Assembly: GCA_015178975.1 (NCBI GenBank)
Contig: WHVD01000025.1
Location: forward strand, 682,001 to 746,000
From: Hysterangium stoloniferum
Taxonomy: Eukaryota; Basidiomycota; Agaricomycetes; Hysterangiales; Hysterangiaceae
Direction: 5' to 3'
Length of the DNA: 64,000 nucleotides
Shown: in pieces, positions 34,070-46,660 of the stretch
How positions within the stretch are numbered: the stretch's first letter is position 1
Layout of the letters: each line of letters starts with the position of its first letter
Notes under the pieces: generated by a model
Told to the model about the DNA's origin: nothing
Database searches by the model: none
What the model saw: the letters and a program-made list of their open reading frames with translations, nothing else
Program-made: the position numbers and the translations under genes

Positions 34070-36128
34070 ATGCACAAATTTTTATCTCTCATTTCCCTTT
34101 CCAACATGCACCTATTGGCATTCGCTCTCGCACTTGTTTCTATATCCTATGTAGCCGCGCGGGTAATCGAAAATCATATTTGGAAACGCATGTCTGCGAT
34201 GAGTGACCTCGGTGTGTTAGGTGAAGAGAGGAAAGGGGCACGTAAAATCCTCGGGACGGCTGTTATCTGCGGTGGAGGGTACTCATTACTTTTCGCTATT
34301 GTATCACCTTGCCATTCAAATTTCCTGAATCGACCTTCTAGAATTGGCGGCCTATTTTGCGCACGCGTCTGCTCAGACCACTTTAAGAATGTCATCATCG
34401 TCGAAGCTGAAGAGTCAGTGACAGCTAAAACAGGGTACATGACAAATACAGATCACAAGCGGTCTCATGTAGCGCAATATCGCGCTGTTCATCAGTATCA
34501 TATGTTTATGGTTGTAGCACTTCGCAAGCTGTTTCCGGACTTTGACAAAGAAATCGAGAGTAGAGGTGGACGGTATGCTTTCATGATTGCGGACATCCAC
34601 GCATAATTGATAGATCCTCAAGTATCCTCCACCACCGACAACGCGTGCATGTTTCAGGTTTACCCATTCCACCACCCGCAGACTGGTCGACGGAACGGTA
34701 TCCTCCGAATTTATGGATGAGTCGTCCTGCATTTGAGCCAGCGCTGCGAAAATTGGTAGTAACTCACTGCAAAAATGTTCAATACCTGGCCGGAACAGTT
34801 GCTGATCTACAACGGGAGGGTAGGCTGGTCACAGCTGTCACCGTCAACTCGAAATCAGGCACTGAGAGTATTCCCGCAGCCTTTGTGATCGGTACACTCA
34901 GATTTTCTGTCCTACTTTGCCGACTGGACCCTCACTTACACCACAGATTGCACGGGTCTTGTGCTAGGAGGCTTCCGATGGCTGAAATCCTCAATCCCCG
35001 ACAAAATACCATTCAAAATAACACACGAACCTAAAATGGCATATACAACCGCTATATTTGATGTTCCACCCAAACTCATCCCCGAAATCAATGCCATTGG
35101 ATTTCCAGACTATCACACTGCAGCAAGCCTGTACGCGTCGTCTCCGGTACCAACCGTCGATCAGCGTACCATTGTCGTACAGAGGAAGGAGAATAATATA
35201 CGTCTGTCTTTTGGTTTAATTGTTCCTGCCACTATTTACGCGCTTTCTATAGTCAATATTGCATGCGGAGGGTGGGCGATAACTAACCGAATTACATGCA
35301 TTGAGGAGCTTCGAACCGCTATCAACGCAATCGTTGTGCTAAGGCCCATGCCGTCATGGATACAAGAAACTCTGAATATATTGGAGTCACATGGGATTGA
35401 GGGCACGTATGTATATTCACGATGTCGTATGTGCCATTTGAACCGTAATGCATGCACGCTACTCATGACATGTTTAGCTCCACCATCGTGCGTTCAATAT
35501 CATAGACTCACAAAATACCTGCCGTCCAACTTCGTTGCTGTTGGCGATTCATGGGCAGCAGTGAATCCCCAAGGAGCGTACGTGTAACCACATTCCAACC
35601 CAATCGTTCTACCTGGCTTACAACATCATTCAGCCAAGGATGTACTAAGGCATGTGCAGAGGCCGTAACCCTCAATGCCCACTTGTCACGCTGTCATAGT
35701 GCTATTCCCGCTCACTTCAGTGAAAAATATTTCACTGCCGCATGGCACCGTATTCAGCATGTCTGGTGCATCTTGACTACCCCAAATATAACACTCGGAA
35801 ACTCATCAAATTGACCTTCAGGAACGGGTATAAAGTCGTTGACTACAGTTTCCCCACGACTATCCCGACAGTGGGAGAAACATTGACGTCGGCCGATGGC
35901 CCCTCTTGGCTCAAAATTTACATGCGTATATACAATAAACTTTTGCTGAAGGTAAGAATACATAGTTAAGATTTTACAAAATGTCCTGAATTTCTCCGAT
36001 AGGACGCGGAGGTTGCTGCTGTAGCTTACTGTATAACGGGGTGGCTACGTCCGCCTACGTCGAAGTTTGCTCTAAGGGTTATGGGAAAGGTGCTTATGGA
36101 GTTGATTAGAGAACTGCTGGATCTTTGA
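34070..36128 (+). CDS. FAD-dependent oxidoreductase (monooxygenase-like)
   Basis: A 545-aa flavoprotein; substrate unknown. Nine exons: 34070-34278, 34342-34572, 34623-34891, 34947-35213, 35253-35426, 35478-35577, 35634-35765, 35822-35951, 36003-36128 (1,638 nt, GT-AG). A hydrophobic N-terminus (about residues 10-30) suggests a membrane anchor. The FAD-binding Rossmann motif is AVICGGGIGGLFCARVCSDH, near residue 65-85. Later motifs: a DCTG turn; GGWAITNRITCIEELRTAIN; LNILESHGIEGTYVY; and the second FAD motif VAVGDSWAAVNPQGAQGCTK. The pattern matches a common agaricomycete FAD/NAD(P)-binding family. The gene looks intact. No partner genes of a biosynthetic cluster are adjacent. Confidence 0.83.
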
Positions 36129-36753
36129 TTGGTTTGCAATGGGACTCCTGCTTTCATCCTATTCTGCGGAGTCACTATCAAAAAAACGATTTAAATTAAT
36201 CATCAATAGATGACCACGATATGTGGAAAAAGTGCCTGTGTTATTTAATTTCCGAAATGAATTGTAAGAGATAGCCGTAATGCGTGCCGTAGTGTAAGAC
36301 TTAGGTCCGCCACAGATCTCTCTAGCCAAATTGAACTGGTGGAGATCAGCCTCAACGGTGATCATAATGTAAGTATCACCCGCCGGGGGAATCGACCTTT
36401 TTTGCTTAAGGCTTCTTGTTATTAATACCTGGATGTCACAAAATTATTTGTGAAACAGCTGTGGAGTTGTATGAAGCTGATTTGAATGCATTTACCTGGC
36501 AGGTTTACGGCAGGTATGTGGACTGAAACAGCTCGGCGTGGTCATTTCTTACTACATAACTACATGTCCAATACAATGTTACAAGTTCACTCAGTTTGGT
36601 ACCATGATAATTCACTTGATATGTATTAAAATAAATATACAAAGTTACAAGATGATTGGTTAACATTTGAAGCAGCCATGGGATTCACAATTTTCACGCA
36701 ATATTTCCAGGTATTCTAGCGCGCTCCTTACGTAATGCAAGCTGCTGTAAAGC
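36129..36753. other. Intergenic between convergent genes
   Basis: 3' flanks of the FAD gene (plus) and of BiP (minus). AT-rich. No motif or repeat recognised. Confidence 0.5.
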
Positions 36754-39486
36754 TTACAGCTCGTCTTCCCATCTATGCGCTAACGCATCCTCCTCCCCTG
36801 CTTCCCGTCCTTGCCCCGCCTTTCCATCAGCTTCGTAAATTTGCGAGACGAGAGAATCCATGATCCTCTGTATTTCTATAGTATGACCCGTATATTAGCC
36901 TTGCGAGACGATAGGGTCACATCATTCAAACATACCTGCTCGCTTGTCTTCAAGAGCATCAACAGTAGCTGTTGCGCCTTCCATGTCCAACCAGTCTGAT
37001 GCATTTTTCAATGTCTCATGGATTTTTTTCTTCTCATCCACGCTCAACTACCAAACATTGTTCAAGTGTCAGTGCCACGGGCAACGCCTCGTGTGCCTCT
37101 TCAACACACCTTTCCTCCCAATCCTTCGTTGTCTTCTAATTGCCTTTTTACAGTCGAGATACACTCAACGAACGAGTTCAATCCTTCAATATGGGATTTA
37201 TGAATTGCGTCGACGCTGGCGTAGTCCTCAGCTTCTTGAACCATCCGTTGTATCTCTTCTTCCGAAAGTCGGCCTTCGGCGTGCGTCTTGATCGTGATTT
37301 GGTGAGATCTGCCACTGGATGGAAGGACATCAGTATTTATGTACCACATCCTTGACGCTGTAACTCACGTTCCACGATCAACAGCTCCGACTTTCAGAAT
37401 ACCATTCACATCAAGTTCGAATATGACGTCGATTTGGGGGATTCCGCGTGAGGCAGGTGGAATATCTGTCAAATCAAATTGTCCAAGCGGGTGGTTGTCT
37501 TTTGTCATTGAGCGTTCTCCTTCAAAGACCTGGATGCGAACTGGTTGCAGTAGTCAGTAATCAGAAACCGCCCTCCGAACGAGGCGGAAGTCAAACCTAC
37601 CTGTTGATTGGTTGTCAGTTGCTGTAGAGAATATCCGGCTCTTTTTAGTTGGAATGGAAGTCCCTCTTGGGATCAGCTTTGTCATGAGACCGCCTGTAGC
37701 GTGAGTTAGGTTAGCGGTGGCTTCTCTTGGTCATCGATCTTAAGCTTACCTGTCGTCTCGATCCCCAGTGTCAAAGGACATATGTCCAATAATGTGACGG
37801 AGTTATCCTGAGTGTCGACGCCCGATAACACACCCCCATGTACAGTCGCACCATAGGCAACTGCCTCGTCAGGGTTGATCCCCTTCGATGGCTCTTTGCC
37901 GTCGAAGAAGTCCTTCAATATCTGCTGCACTTTTGGAATACGCGTTGATCCTCCAACTAGGACGATCTATCTTGCTATTAAAATACCTCACGTAAGACAA
38001 GCACCGACCATACTCACTTCATCAACCTTTTTCTTCTCGACCTTCGCATCCTTTAGTACCCGCCTCACAGGGCCCAACGTCTTCTTAAACAGATCCGCAT
38101 TCAGTTCCTCAAACTTCGCTCTCGTCAGCGTCTCCATCAAGTCTCTCCCTCCCTCAAACGCTTCAATCTCGACCTTTGCGCTCGTTTGTGAACTGAGTGT
38201 TCGTTTCGCACCTTCGACAGCGCGCTTGAGCTTACTCATCGCGCGCATGTCCTTTGTGACATCCGTACCGGTCCTGGTGCTATAGAGCTTGGTGAGATGG
38301 TCAATGACTCGGTTGTCGAAGTCCTCCCCACCGAGATGGGTGTCTCCTGCTGTGGCGAGCACTTCGAATACGCCATCCTCGATGGATAACAAGGAGACGT
38401 CGAACGTTCCGCCGCCAAGATCGTACACGAGAACCACCGACTCCCCATCGCCGTACTTCTTATCCAATCCGTATGCAATAGCAGCAGCTGTAGGCTCATT
38501 AATGATGCGGAGGATCTCGAGCCCTGCGATAGTGCCCGCATCTTTAGTGGCTTGGCGCTGTGCATTGTTGAAATAGGCCGGGACTGTGACAACGGCGTGG
38601 GTGACCTTTTCGCCTAGATAAGCTTCGGCTGTCTCTTTCATTTTATTGAGGACCATTGCGCTGATTTCCTCAGGGGTCTGAGGGTTGGTTTCATGTCTGC
38701 TACCAGGAAAGAATGTGAAACAGGCAAACGTACGAAGTTCTTTAACTTGCCGTGGTGTGTAACTTGAATCGATGGTTTTCCGCCTTTGTCCTCGACCTTA
38801 AATGGCCAGTGCTTGGTATCCCTCTGTACATCTGGATCATCAAATTGACGACCCATGAGTCGCTTGACATCGAAGATCGTATTTATCGGGTTTGAGTGGA
38901 AGGCGTTTTTTGCGCTTTCCCCGATCCTTTTTCGGGAAATAAAATCAATGATGGCGGGAACAACGTATAGACGAAGGCGGGACGTACAGGCGCTCATTCT
39001 CCGTGAAGCTTACCCAGGAGGGGGTTATCCGATTTCCCTGGTCGTTGGCAATAATTTCGGCACGACCTGCACGAGGTATTCTGTGTTGCGGGTGTCAATG
39101 AAGACGGATGCGATGTTAATGCGAAAAGAAGACATACCCCACACATGAATATCTAGTTTATTGATTCTCTTGGTAAGCGTTCTTGATAGTCACTATAGGT
39201 AATAATAGTAGAGCTCACGTTGTTCCCAAGTCTAGACCACAAAAATTGATTTAGGCATACTTGAATGAAAGCGAGGAGACGTACCTATACCGATAACGGT
39301 TCCATAAGCACTCCGCTTTGTGGAATTTGTTTCCTGTGCTTTCACAGCGAGAGGACAAAACGCTAGAGTTGCGAAGATCATAAAAACGACGAGAAGAAGC
39401 GTCCCGGACGTCGTTCGACAATCTAGGCCTCGTTGGACCGACAGCGAAGGCGATGATCTTCTTTTTGAACTTCGGGGTAATTTCAT
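36754..39486 (-). CDS. KAR2: ER chaperone BiP (HSP70 family)
   Basis: A 698-aa ATP-driven chaperone of the ER lumen. Twelve exons on the minus strand: 39486-39285, 39231-39219, 39152-39138, 39080-38988, 38926-38734, 38677-38018, 37966-37750, 37693-37601, 37540-37369, 37314-37110, 37047-36936, 36875-36754 (2,097 nt). The N-terminus has a basic stretch and a hydrophobic signal ([19 protein letters not shown]). ATPase motifs: [31 protein letters not shown], and [14 protein letters not shown]. The substrate-binding part has [28 protein letters not shown] and the lid SDWLDMEG. The protein ends AHRWEDEL, an ER-retention-type tail (usual HDEL). Two exons are only 13 and 15 nt. The gene is intact. 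Confidence 0.93.
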
Positions 39487-39706
39487 TGTTTGAAGAGGCG
39501 TAAGCTAAGCTGGGCTTGGAGTGCAGTTCAATAAATGAGTGGGTCCGGGAATAAGTGCCGTAATCTCGGTGAATGTGTGTATGAATTCAAAGCAGGTTGG
39601 GAGCTGGAAGGCCGAGCTAGAAGGCCACTTTCATACCCATTTTAAATGTCGAGATAACCTCAGATAGTAAGACAGAAAATTCTGACTCAGCAACATTGCG
39701 GAGGAG

Positions 39707-39745
39707 TGACGTGTCGGCAACGTGTCCCGTAACATCTTGACGTGG
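39707..39745 (-). promoter_or_regulatory. Putative unfolded-protein-response elements of BiP
   Basis: Two ACGT-core boxes, TGACGTGT (39707-39714) and TGACGTGG (39738-39745), lie about 220-260 bp upstream of the BiP start codon. TGACGTGG is the known UPRE core bound by XBP1/ATF6-type bZIP factors in animals; fungal Hac1 sites also have ACGT-type cores. Binding here is inferred from sequence and gene identity. Confidence 0.45.
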
Positions 39746-41236
39746 ATGTGTCCAGACAATAAGGAGTATTTGCTCTATTCCTGATGCACTTATTGTTTTG
39801 AAATATAATTAGTGGCCATTACCCTTTCGATTTTATTTTCTGAAAACATTACGCTTCTGCGAAGACTGAAAGTATCCAAGCTCCGCCTCCGGCATACGTG
39901 TTCGTCCCTCGCATTCTCCTCGGTATGTCAATTCCCATCAGATACAAAGATATGACAATCATGAAGCTGAAAGATGGTGAAATATAGCCGCTGAGTCTCT
40001 CATGTATCGCGGGCGACTCACACTTCCACATTCCTATTCTACCTCTTCACAATCTAGTTCCTTACTGTAGTCGAAGGAGGGGGTGCGGCACAAGTACGCA
40101 AAGGTATCAGCTGTGTTATTTTGGCCATAGGGCACTTGGGATGTGTTGTGAGACTGACGAGGAATGTTTGACACTAAACCTGCCCGGTTACGTAAGGATC
40201 CAATGAGTGATTGGCAGAGTTTATATAGAATAAGCCTGTACTGAAGATCCTAAAAATTTTCGGAGCTAAGGCTTTTCCCGGTGTAACCCATAACATCGTG
40301 TAGCACTTGCTCTAAACGGGGATTGGGGATCCAAGGGAAGAATTATTAAGGCTATCTGAATTGATTAGGCGTCTAACTTGAGGGGTGCTTTGAACATAAA
40401 AAAGGCCGTCATTCTGGATCCCGAGTAAACATGGTGACCGGTCAGTCGTCTAATTTGACTATCCACAGAGTTCATTCCCCATGGTATGCAGTGCGTAGGT
40501 TAATGAACCTTCAACACGATAGTATTTCGAATAGCAACTTCGTGTCTCAGTTCAAAGTTCGCTGAGAGATGTACTGAAATACACTATATGTATATAATAG
40601 TACATTCTGGAGGAGATAGAATATGAATGACCCTTGTTGGGTCTTTTCGAGACATACTTTCATCTTTCCATTTCAAACTAGTTCACTAGTTCACGACGCA
40701 GTCCATAAAAAGTATTGCCGTGCATGCCCGTATGAATATTGTATATAGGGTGTTTACGAAAAAGGCAAGATGGCTGACGACAAATTGATGGTAATAGTGC
40801 TTACCATACAACGCCTACTCTCATTAGGTTGGTAGACCATCTTTGGAGCGTATATGTTCAAATGCATTCCGTTGTCTTCAGTTACCCCATTGCGAAATTA
40901 TGCCTTAAATATATTTGAATGTTTGAAAGCTCAAGAGAAGTCACCTTCGTGGTTTGAATTATTTACATTGAGGCAAAATGGAGAGATGGTGGTAAGACAA
41001 TTGTACACTGAGACACTCCGAATATAGGATTATTGGTGGAATTTATATAACATAAGGTTCTATTAAGGATCTTAAAATTTTTTCGGAGAGGGGGGTTATC
41101 CCGGTGTTACCAACAAGTATGTCACTCGAAAATGGAACTATATCCATTTGACTCCACTAATGCTTAGTTCCGAGAATGGCCTGCTGGCAGGCTGGAAGGT
41201 ACGGTAGAGCTGGCCATCACGACTCAAGTAGCGCAC
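39746..41236. other. Repeat fragments beyond BiP
   Basis: About 39990-40140 is a diverged copy of the F-box-repeat promoter/exon segment (GGAGGGGGTGCGGCACAAG, AAAGGTATCAGCTGTG). 40193-40282 and 41025-41108 are GGATCC-type repeats ending TTTTCCCGGTG and TTATCCCGGTG. 40390-40535 is the complement of about 47335-47462. 40540-40690 resembles the LTR piece 3655-3780, with TTCGCTGAGAGAT and GTCTTTTCGAGACAT, so it is an LTR fragment. No gene. Confidence 0.55.
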
Positions 41237-43950
41237 TTGTTCATTCATATGATAGGTACCGTCTGCCGTCGCCTGAGTGACGCCGAGGTCGTTTTGTCCC
41301 CACTATCCGATAAGAATAAACGGGTTCGAATACGTGACATCGAATTTGCAGCGCGGTTGGTTTTCGATGGTACGGTGGATTTAAACATTGTTGACAATGA
41401 CTGCTCATTTTATACAGAGGGAAGGACTGGGAGGTGACGAGGAGGGAATTCGAGACTCTTCTTGGGCGTCAGTGCAATACATTTGTAGAAGTAGTATGTT
41501 GTTGTGATCCTCGTCAGAGGTATCGACTCAGATTATCAAATCACCTGGCGCATCATGGTGGAACCGCATTTCATTGGATCTTATTCGAAACTATGGATTT
41601 TCAGTCAAGTGAGGGTGCGCCACCATTGAGTATACAACCGCGACGACACAATATGGTAAGCCCCGCACAATATCCGCTAATGTAACCCAAGCAACGACAG
41701 ACGAGTTGCGGAGTCATATCTTATCCTTTAACATCGTCAAGTGTTGTGTAAGTGCTCTTGCAGCGGATCTCACTTGGAAAGAATAAAGTTTGTACATTCA
41801 TTGCCTGTACACTTGATTGGCACCTCACGTTCACCGATGGAAATAAATCCTGTCGTCCGGCATTGTCGACGCTGTTGTGAACCGCATTCTCCTTAACGGG
41901 AACGCTGTGAATTACACTTGGGTCGATGTAAATAATTGGAAGCAGCTACGATGAAGACGCTTGACCTAAAGTATTTTTCGGCCCGTCCTCATCCTCAAAA
42001 ATCGATTATATGCGTGCCAACATCCTAAGCCGACTTTCGGGACATGGTGAATATCTCCCGATTGACATATGTTAAAATATATAATGCGGCTACATACGAA
42101 TCTGCTCCCAAATTCCCACTCAAGATATCCAAATCTTCTAAGATGATGCCTGACAATCCATACACCCCCAAATGCGCTAAACGTCTTGAAGTGGTTGTTG
42201 TGAAATATGGCTTTGGCGTTATAACATGGAATACTTTCTATTTTTGGCGTCCTCAATCCTGATGTATTTAGATGAACCTCAGATGAGCAGTCCAGGACAC
42301 GATGGTCCACCCGCCCTACCGGAGGTGCGATCGATGTCTGGAGTACACGATCGTATGAATAGACCATGAAGTGATAGAAATAATCAACAGTTTTATTGCT
42401 TGAATTTTCCGACATTGCAGCGCCAGCGCAGCTATGCGGGATAGCCACTTCGGGTGTAGGATAACTCTGCTATCACTTTGAATATAATGAAAAATCGATA
42501 AATTAGTTAGTGCTAAGCTTAATGTCTCAAGACAATTATACTTGCACCCTATTTAGAAATGTTCTATTTCTTATCTATTCATTTACAACTCAACGCGGGA
42601 TATATAAATCCGTTCAGCAATTATTCGCTCTTTCTTAAGTTTGTTAGTATTTCTTCATTGTGGTGTCGGAATGTTACTGAGTCCGCACATTACACGGAAC
42701 ACCAGTCTGTTGCATAATATGCCGACGAGTCAACTCCAAATGTACTAATCTGTCAGAGCACCGTGTTCTTAAGCTCACGATCACGATGAGCCGCTTGATG
42801 TCTGTTTCGTCAATAGGCCGTCATTCCATACAGCAAATAGAGAGAAAAGCCTTCGAAGCATGTTTGGCGATGAAATAGAAACGCCCCCTCCCTTCACCAG
42901 GACAGCTCATATTCATATCGACCTTTCGCTTTGGGTGGTTAGAATACGAAACAGAAGAGCTGGATGTGTGGAAGTTTCCAGTTGTTAACTACAATGGGGC
43001 AAATAAACAATTTAACATACTCACAGTACCCGTGGAAAAGAAGTGCCGGGAGGTGTAGGAGGAGATGAGTGTTGCTATCTGTACATTACAAATAAAATCC
43101 CACCAAAAATGCCGCGGAGTGTGCAATCGGCGACGCCACCGAGGCGACGGCCGCAATTTGGAATTTGGGATAAAGAAAACCCGGCAGATGGCAGAAAATG
43201 GGCCCCGTGCTGCAAAGAAGCTTAGATTTCCGTGAGTGAACTCACTACGTATCACACTTCAAGCTTCCATAGGGTTAATTTCCTCTCAGGTTTCTGGGAC
43301 CGGACAGAAAAACGAGTGGAGATTAATGGTCTGCCGGAAGTACTACATTACGATGGCACCAGAATGAAGGTTGCAGGAGAGAAGACCATATCTGTTCCGA
43401 ATCCCTTGGAGTGGATGCCTCTTCCCAGCTGTCTGGATGATGTTGAGGATCGACCTCTTAAACTCAAAGATGTGGGTGTTCCAGTTTCCCGTCATTGTAT
43501 AAAAATTCTGTTAACACTTCTGATATTGTTAGTGGTGTAGTGTATTACCAGAAATGGAAGCGAACGGATACATATGCGGAAAGTCAGGAAATTGACCCAA
43601 AGCCCTATATTGAGCAACTTCAAGCGTACGTTGCCCTTCCTCATTTGTCATGTCTGTTGCTAAATAGTTCTCGGCAGACGAGTAACGAGAGGTGCCAGAG
43701 GGTTCAGGAGCAAAGTATCTCTTTACGGCCAGTACGCAAGCCGATTTCTCACAAACGCTTTTTGGGATAGTTCTGTGTGAACTCTTCGATTAGGTGGGAT
43801 GAGCTTTCGTGTACCTCAACGCAATCGTTGCGTGCGAAAAATGTGTAGAATTTTGGATCATTGGAAGGTGTCCGTAATAACATCCGTGGTATCTTGGTTG
43901 TACTCTCCCCGTCCTTAATGAGGCTAATTTATGACGTTACAAGGTGGGAA
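41237..43950. other. Unassigned region with several open frames
   Basis: Plus-strand frames at 41237-41437 and 41434-41685 (text RVRIRDIEFAARLVFDG and REFETLLGRQCNTFVEVVCC) may be exons of one gene, but I cannot place a splice that keeps frame. The 160-codon minus frame 42448-41966, starting MAIPHSCAGAAMSENSSNKT, has no motif I know. Plus frames at 43232-43540 (PNPLEWMPLPSCLDDVEDRP) and 43495-43770 are also unassigned. One or two real genes may be here. Confidence 0.3.
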
Positions 43951-43954
43951 CGAA

Positions 43955-44040
43955 CGGGTCACCCGAAAAAACCATCACTCAAAAACATTTTTGGATCCTT
44001 AGTAGAGCCTTATTTTATATAAACTCCAAAATTGATGTTA
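43955..44040 (-). repeat. GGATCC-type repeat, inverted copy
   Basis: The complement of the 21330-21400 type: CACCCGAAAAAACC at its end, TTTTGGATCCTTAGTAGAGC, and TTATTTTATATAAACTCC. It is the only minus-oriented copy noticed and it borders the next F-box-derived repeat. Confidence 0.55.
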
Positions 44041-46010
44041 CATTTACTTACTATTAGTTTGGCATGCTCTTGGGGCCCGCTCTTGTCCCCCATCAGCATG
44101 TTTCGCGTGCGGCCCCTGGATTTGTTTCCACCGGAAGTGAGCATGCTGAATACAAGACTGAATATTCACCCATATTTTGAAAATATAAACTAATAAAAAA
44201 ATTAAATTTAAAGGCTAATAATTATCTCCGCAGATAACTTGTATAGGATGCTCTTACAGGGAGCGAGGCACTCGTGCGGTCGACAAGACGATGGATGTTG
44301 CCGGCAGTATAAGCAAATGAATTCAAAGGCTGGTCAAGGCAGCCTAACGTTTTCCTCAGTCTAGATATTGATAGGACCAGCGTATATTCCTCGAGCACCG
44401 GCGAGTAAGATCCGTGTTGTAAGTCTGGAAGTCTGGGTCGCCACGCTTACATGAATAATATCAACGGGAGGAGCCTGAAAAATCTGAAATGTGGAACAAT
44501 AAAACTGGCGCCTATGTCGGAAACGACTACCACTCCTCACAATGGGGTAGAGGCATTTATGCTGTCGGTAAAGCAGAGTTTACCTTTGGCAACAGAGCTC
44601 TGGAATCAGGAAAATGGAACAGTCATCTAAATTGCAAAGTGTCGTATTGACTGAAACCACACGTTGAGCCGGTTAATTTTTTCTTCCCGCCATGGTTGAA
44701 TATCGCATTGCGGAAATCCTTCACTAGTTATATTTTCTAGTAGTTGTGGGAACCAAGTGGAATCCCCTTCTGAGTTGTCGCCTCCTGTCACTCGGTAATA
44801 ACATAAATTGGAAAATCTATTCGTGATTCAAATGGCCCTTCAAGAACACCAGAAACCCGTGTGAGTTCGGAATTGAAGTAGCGATGGAAGGCCTTTGATG
44901 TTGCACTGACATTAAAGGCCTTCCACCGCTTCTTCAGCAGTCCATCTCGACGTTATCCAATTAATTTGAGTGTCCGAGTTGGTTGAGCTGTACTGGAGCA
45001 CCTGTAAAGCTGTTACACGCTGTAACGCTATTGAATCCACAACCCAAGTGGCTCTCTTCGCTTGGGTTGTGGAAATAGTCGCTCTCTGTGGAAGCATCAT
45101 GTGGGAACTTCGGGAATATCCGCCTCGAGTTAGTTAATTCAACCAAGGAAGACCAATATGCATGTTGCCAGATACCCATGAAGTCAAAATTGTCATGTCT
45201 TGTCACAAAGGTTAGCTGTCGGAATTTCCAGATGATACTTCCACAGAGAACGGCTATGTGATAAGACCTGACAACTTTGACTTTATGGTTATCTGTGAAC
45301 ATGTATATTGGCCTTCCTTGGCACACCACACTACCTCAGTCGTGAGTTGTGACTAACTGGGTTTAGTAGGATCACGGGGTTGAGATTATACCTAGATCTA
45401 GAGAGCAGATTTCTAGCTTGTTGCCTATCGTCCCTGATTACTTGCTAGTCTATCAATACTGAGTGTAATTCTGTATGTATTCACAACGTATCATCTTGTG
45501 AAGTGCACGAACTCACCTTGAAAATAGCATAGCTGATACCTTTGTGTCCTCCTCCCATTTGTGTCATCGGCTGTAAGACGACTCCACTCAGGAAGTAGAT
45601 TGTCTCGAGGTGGCAAGGGGATAGGGAAGTATGAGTCTGATGTCAATCCGAGTTTGTGCTGGCCTTATATACGTCCGATAACGATGAAGAAACTGGCCGT
45701 CGCAAAGAACAAATCTAGATCAAAATAAAATGAATCACAATTGCTGCTCATTATGAATCGGACAATGAGCTGTCTCTTTCCACACTCCCATTGTTTTACA
45801 ACGATAACCTTAAAATTGGTTCGGATTCCAAAGGACCTCAAATCTGCGCCCACCCATCTAGATCTGACCTGAAGGGTGGTGGATTATTATTGTCACCTAG
45901 TTTAAGAAACCATTCCGCACTCAAGGAGTACTCAGCTTTTCCTTGTGAAATTTTCTTTTTCCTACCATCCCACCCCTTTCTGCTCCTTTATTGCCCCAAA
46001 ACCTGTAGTT
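44041..46010 (+). repeat. F-box-derived dispersed repeat, copy C
   Basis: 44275-44570 and 44640-45990 are the complements of 9691-9985 and 6962-8580. In plus orientation the order is: a short arm, the hairpin at 44874-44936, LRR-like text to about 45330, then the promoter-like segment in minus orientation (CTTATATACGTCCGATAACG near 45662). A single inverted-repeat-centred unit is thus present in both orientations in the window. 44041-44185 is directly repeated at 46025-46180. Confidence 0.7.
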
Positions 46011-46024
46011 TAGATTGATTTGAC

Positions 46025-46660
46025 ATTTATTTGCTATTAGTTTGGCATACTGCTGAGGCCCGCTCATGTCCCCATGAGCATGTTTTGCATGATAAAGCCT
46101 GCGGCCCCTGGATTCGTTTCCACCGGGAGTGAGCGTACTGAATACAAGACTGAATATTCACCCATATTTTGAAAATATGAGGACGGCGTTTAATCAGAGA
46201 CAGTCTGTCATTATCATCCATGATATAATATTCTGGAAATATTAGCTGAGATTTGTTTCCAGAGTGACGGCATGATGATATGGTCTCTGTCGCTGGTGAT
46301 GACATTCCATCGTCAGGAAAACGGAACAGTGCGTCTAGATTGTATTGACTGAAACCACACGTTGAGTCGGCTAATTTTTTCTTCCCGCCATGGTTGAATA
46401 TCGCATGGTGGAAATCCTTCACTAGTTAGATTTTCTAGTAGTTGTGGGGCCCAAGTGGAATCCCCTTCCGAGTTGTTGCCTCCTGTCACTCAGTATTAAC
46501 ATAAAATTGGAAAATCTATTCGTGATTCAAATGGCCCTTCAAGAACACGAACTCAGAGGATGGTGGCAAGAGACAAAAGGCGGCAGGACAATGGGGGAAC
46601 TTAAAAGGGAAGCACTCCCGTTACAAAGAACACGGGCTAATGAAATTAGTCCGTTCCAAC
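46025..46660 (+). repeat. F-box-derived dispersed repeat, copy D (partial)
   Basis: Begins with the same 150-bp lead as 44041-44185 (GTTTGGCATACTGCTGAGGC, TTCACCCATATTTTGAAAAT). It runs through GATGACATTCCATCGTCAGG and CAAATGGCCCTTCAAGAAC, where the similarity stops. Only the outer arm of the repeat is present. Confidence 0.65.

Noticed and set aside
34070-36128. Part of a secondary-metabolite cluster
   Set aside because: The FAD oxidoreductase has no synthase, transporter or regulator next to it; neighbours are BiP and an unrelated membrane protein.
36360-36440. Possible tRNA (GGTCGATTCCC on the minus strand)
   Set aside because: The B-box-like word is present, but no T stem, acceptor or D arm can be folded around it.
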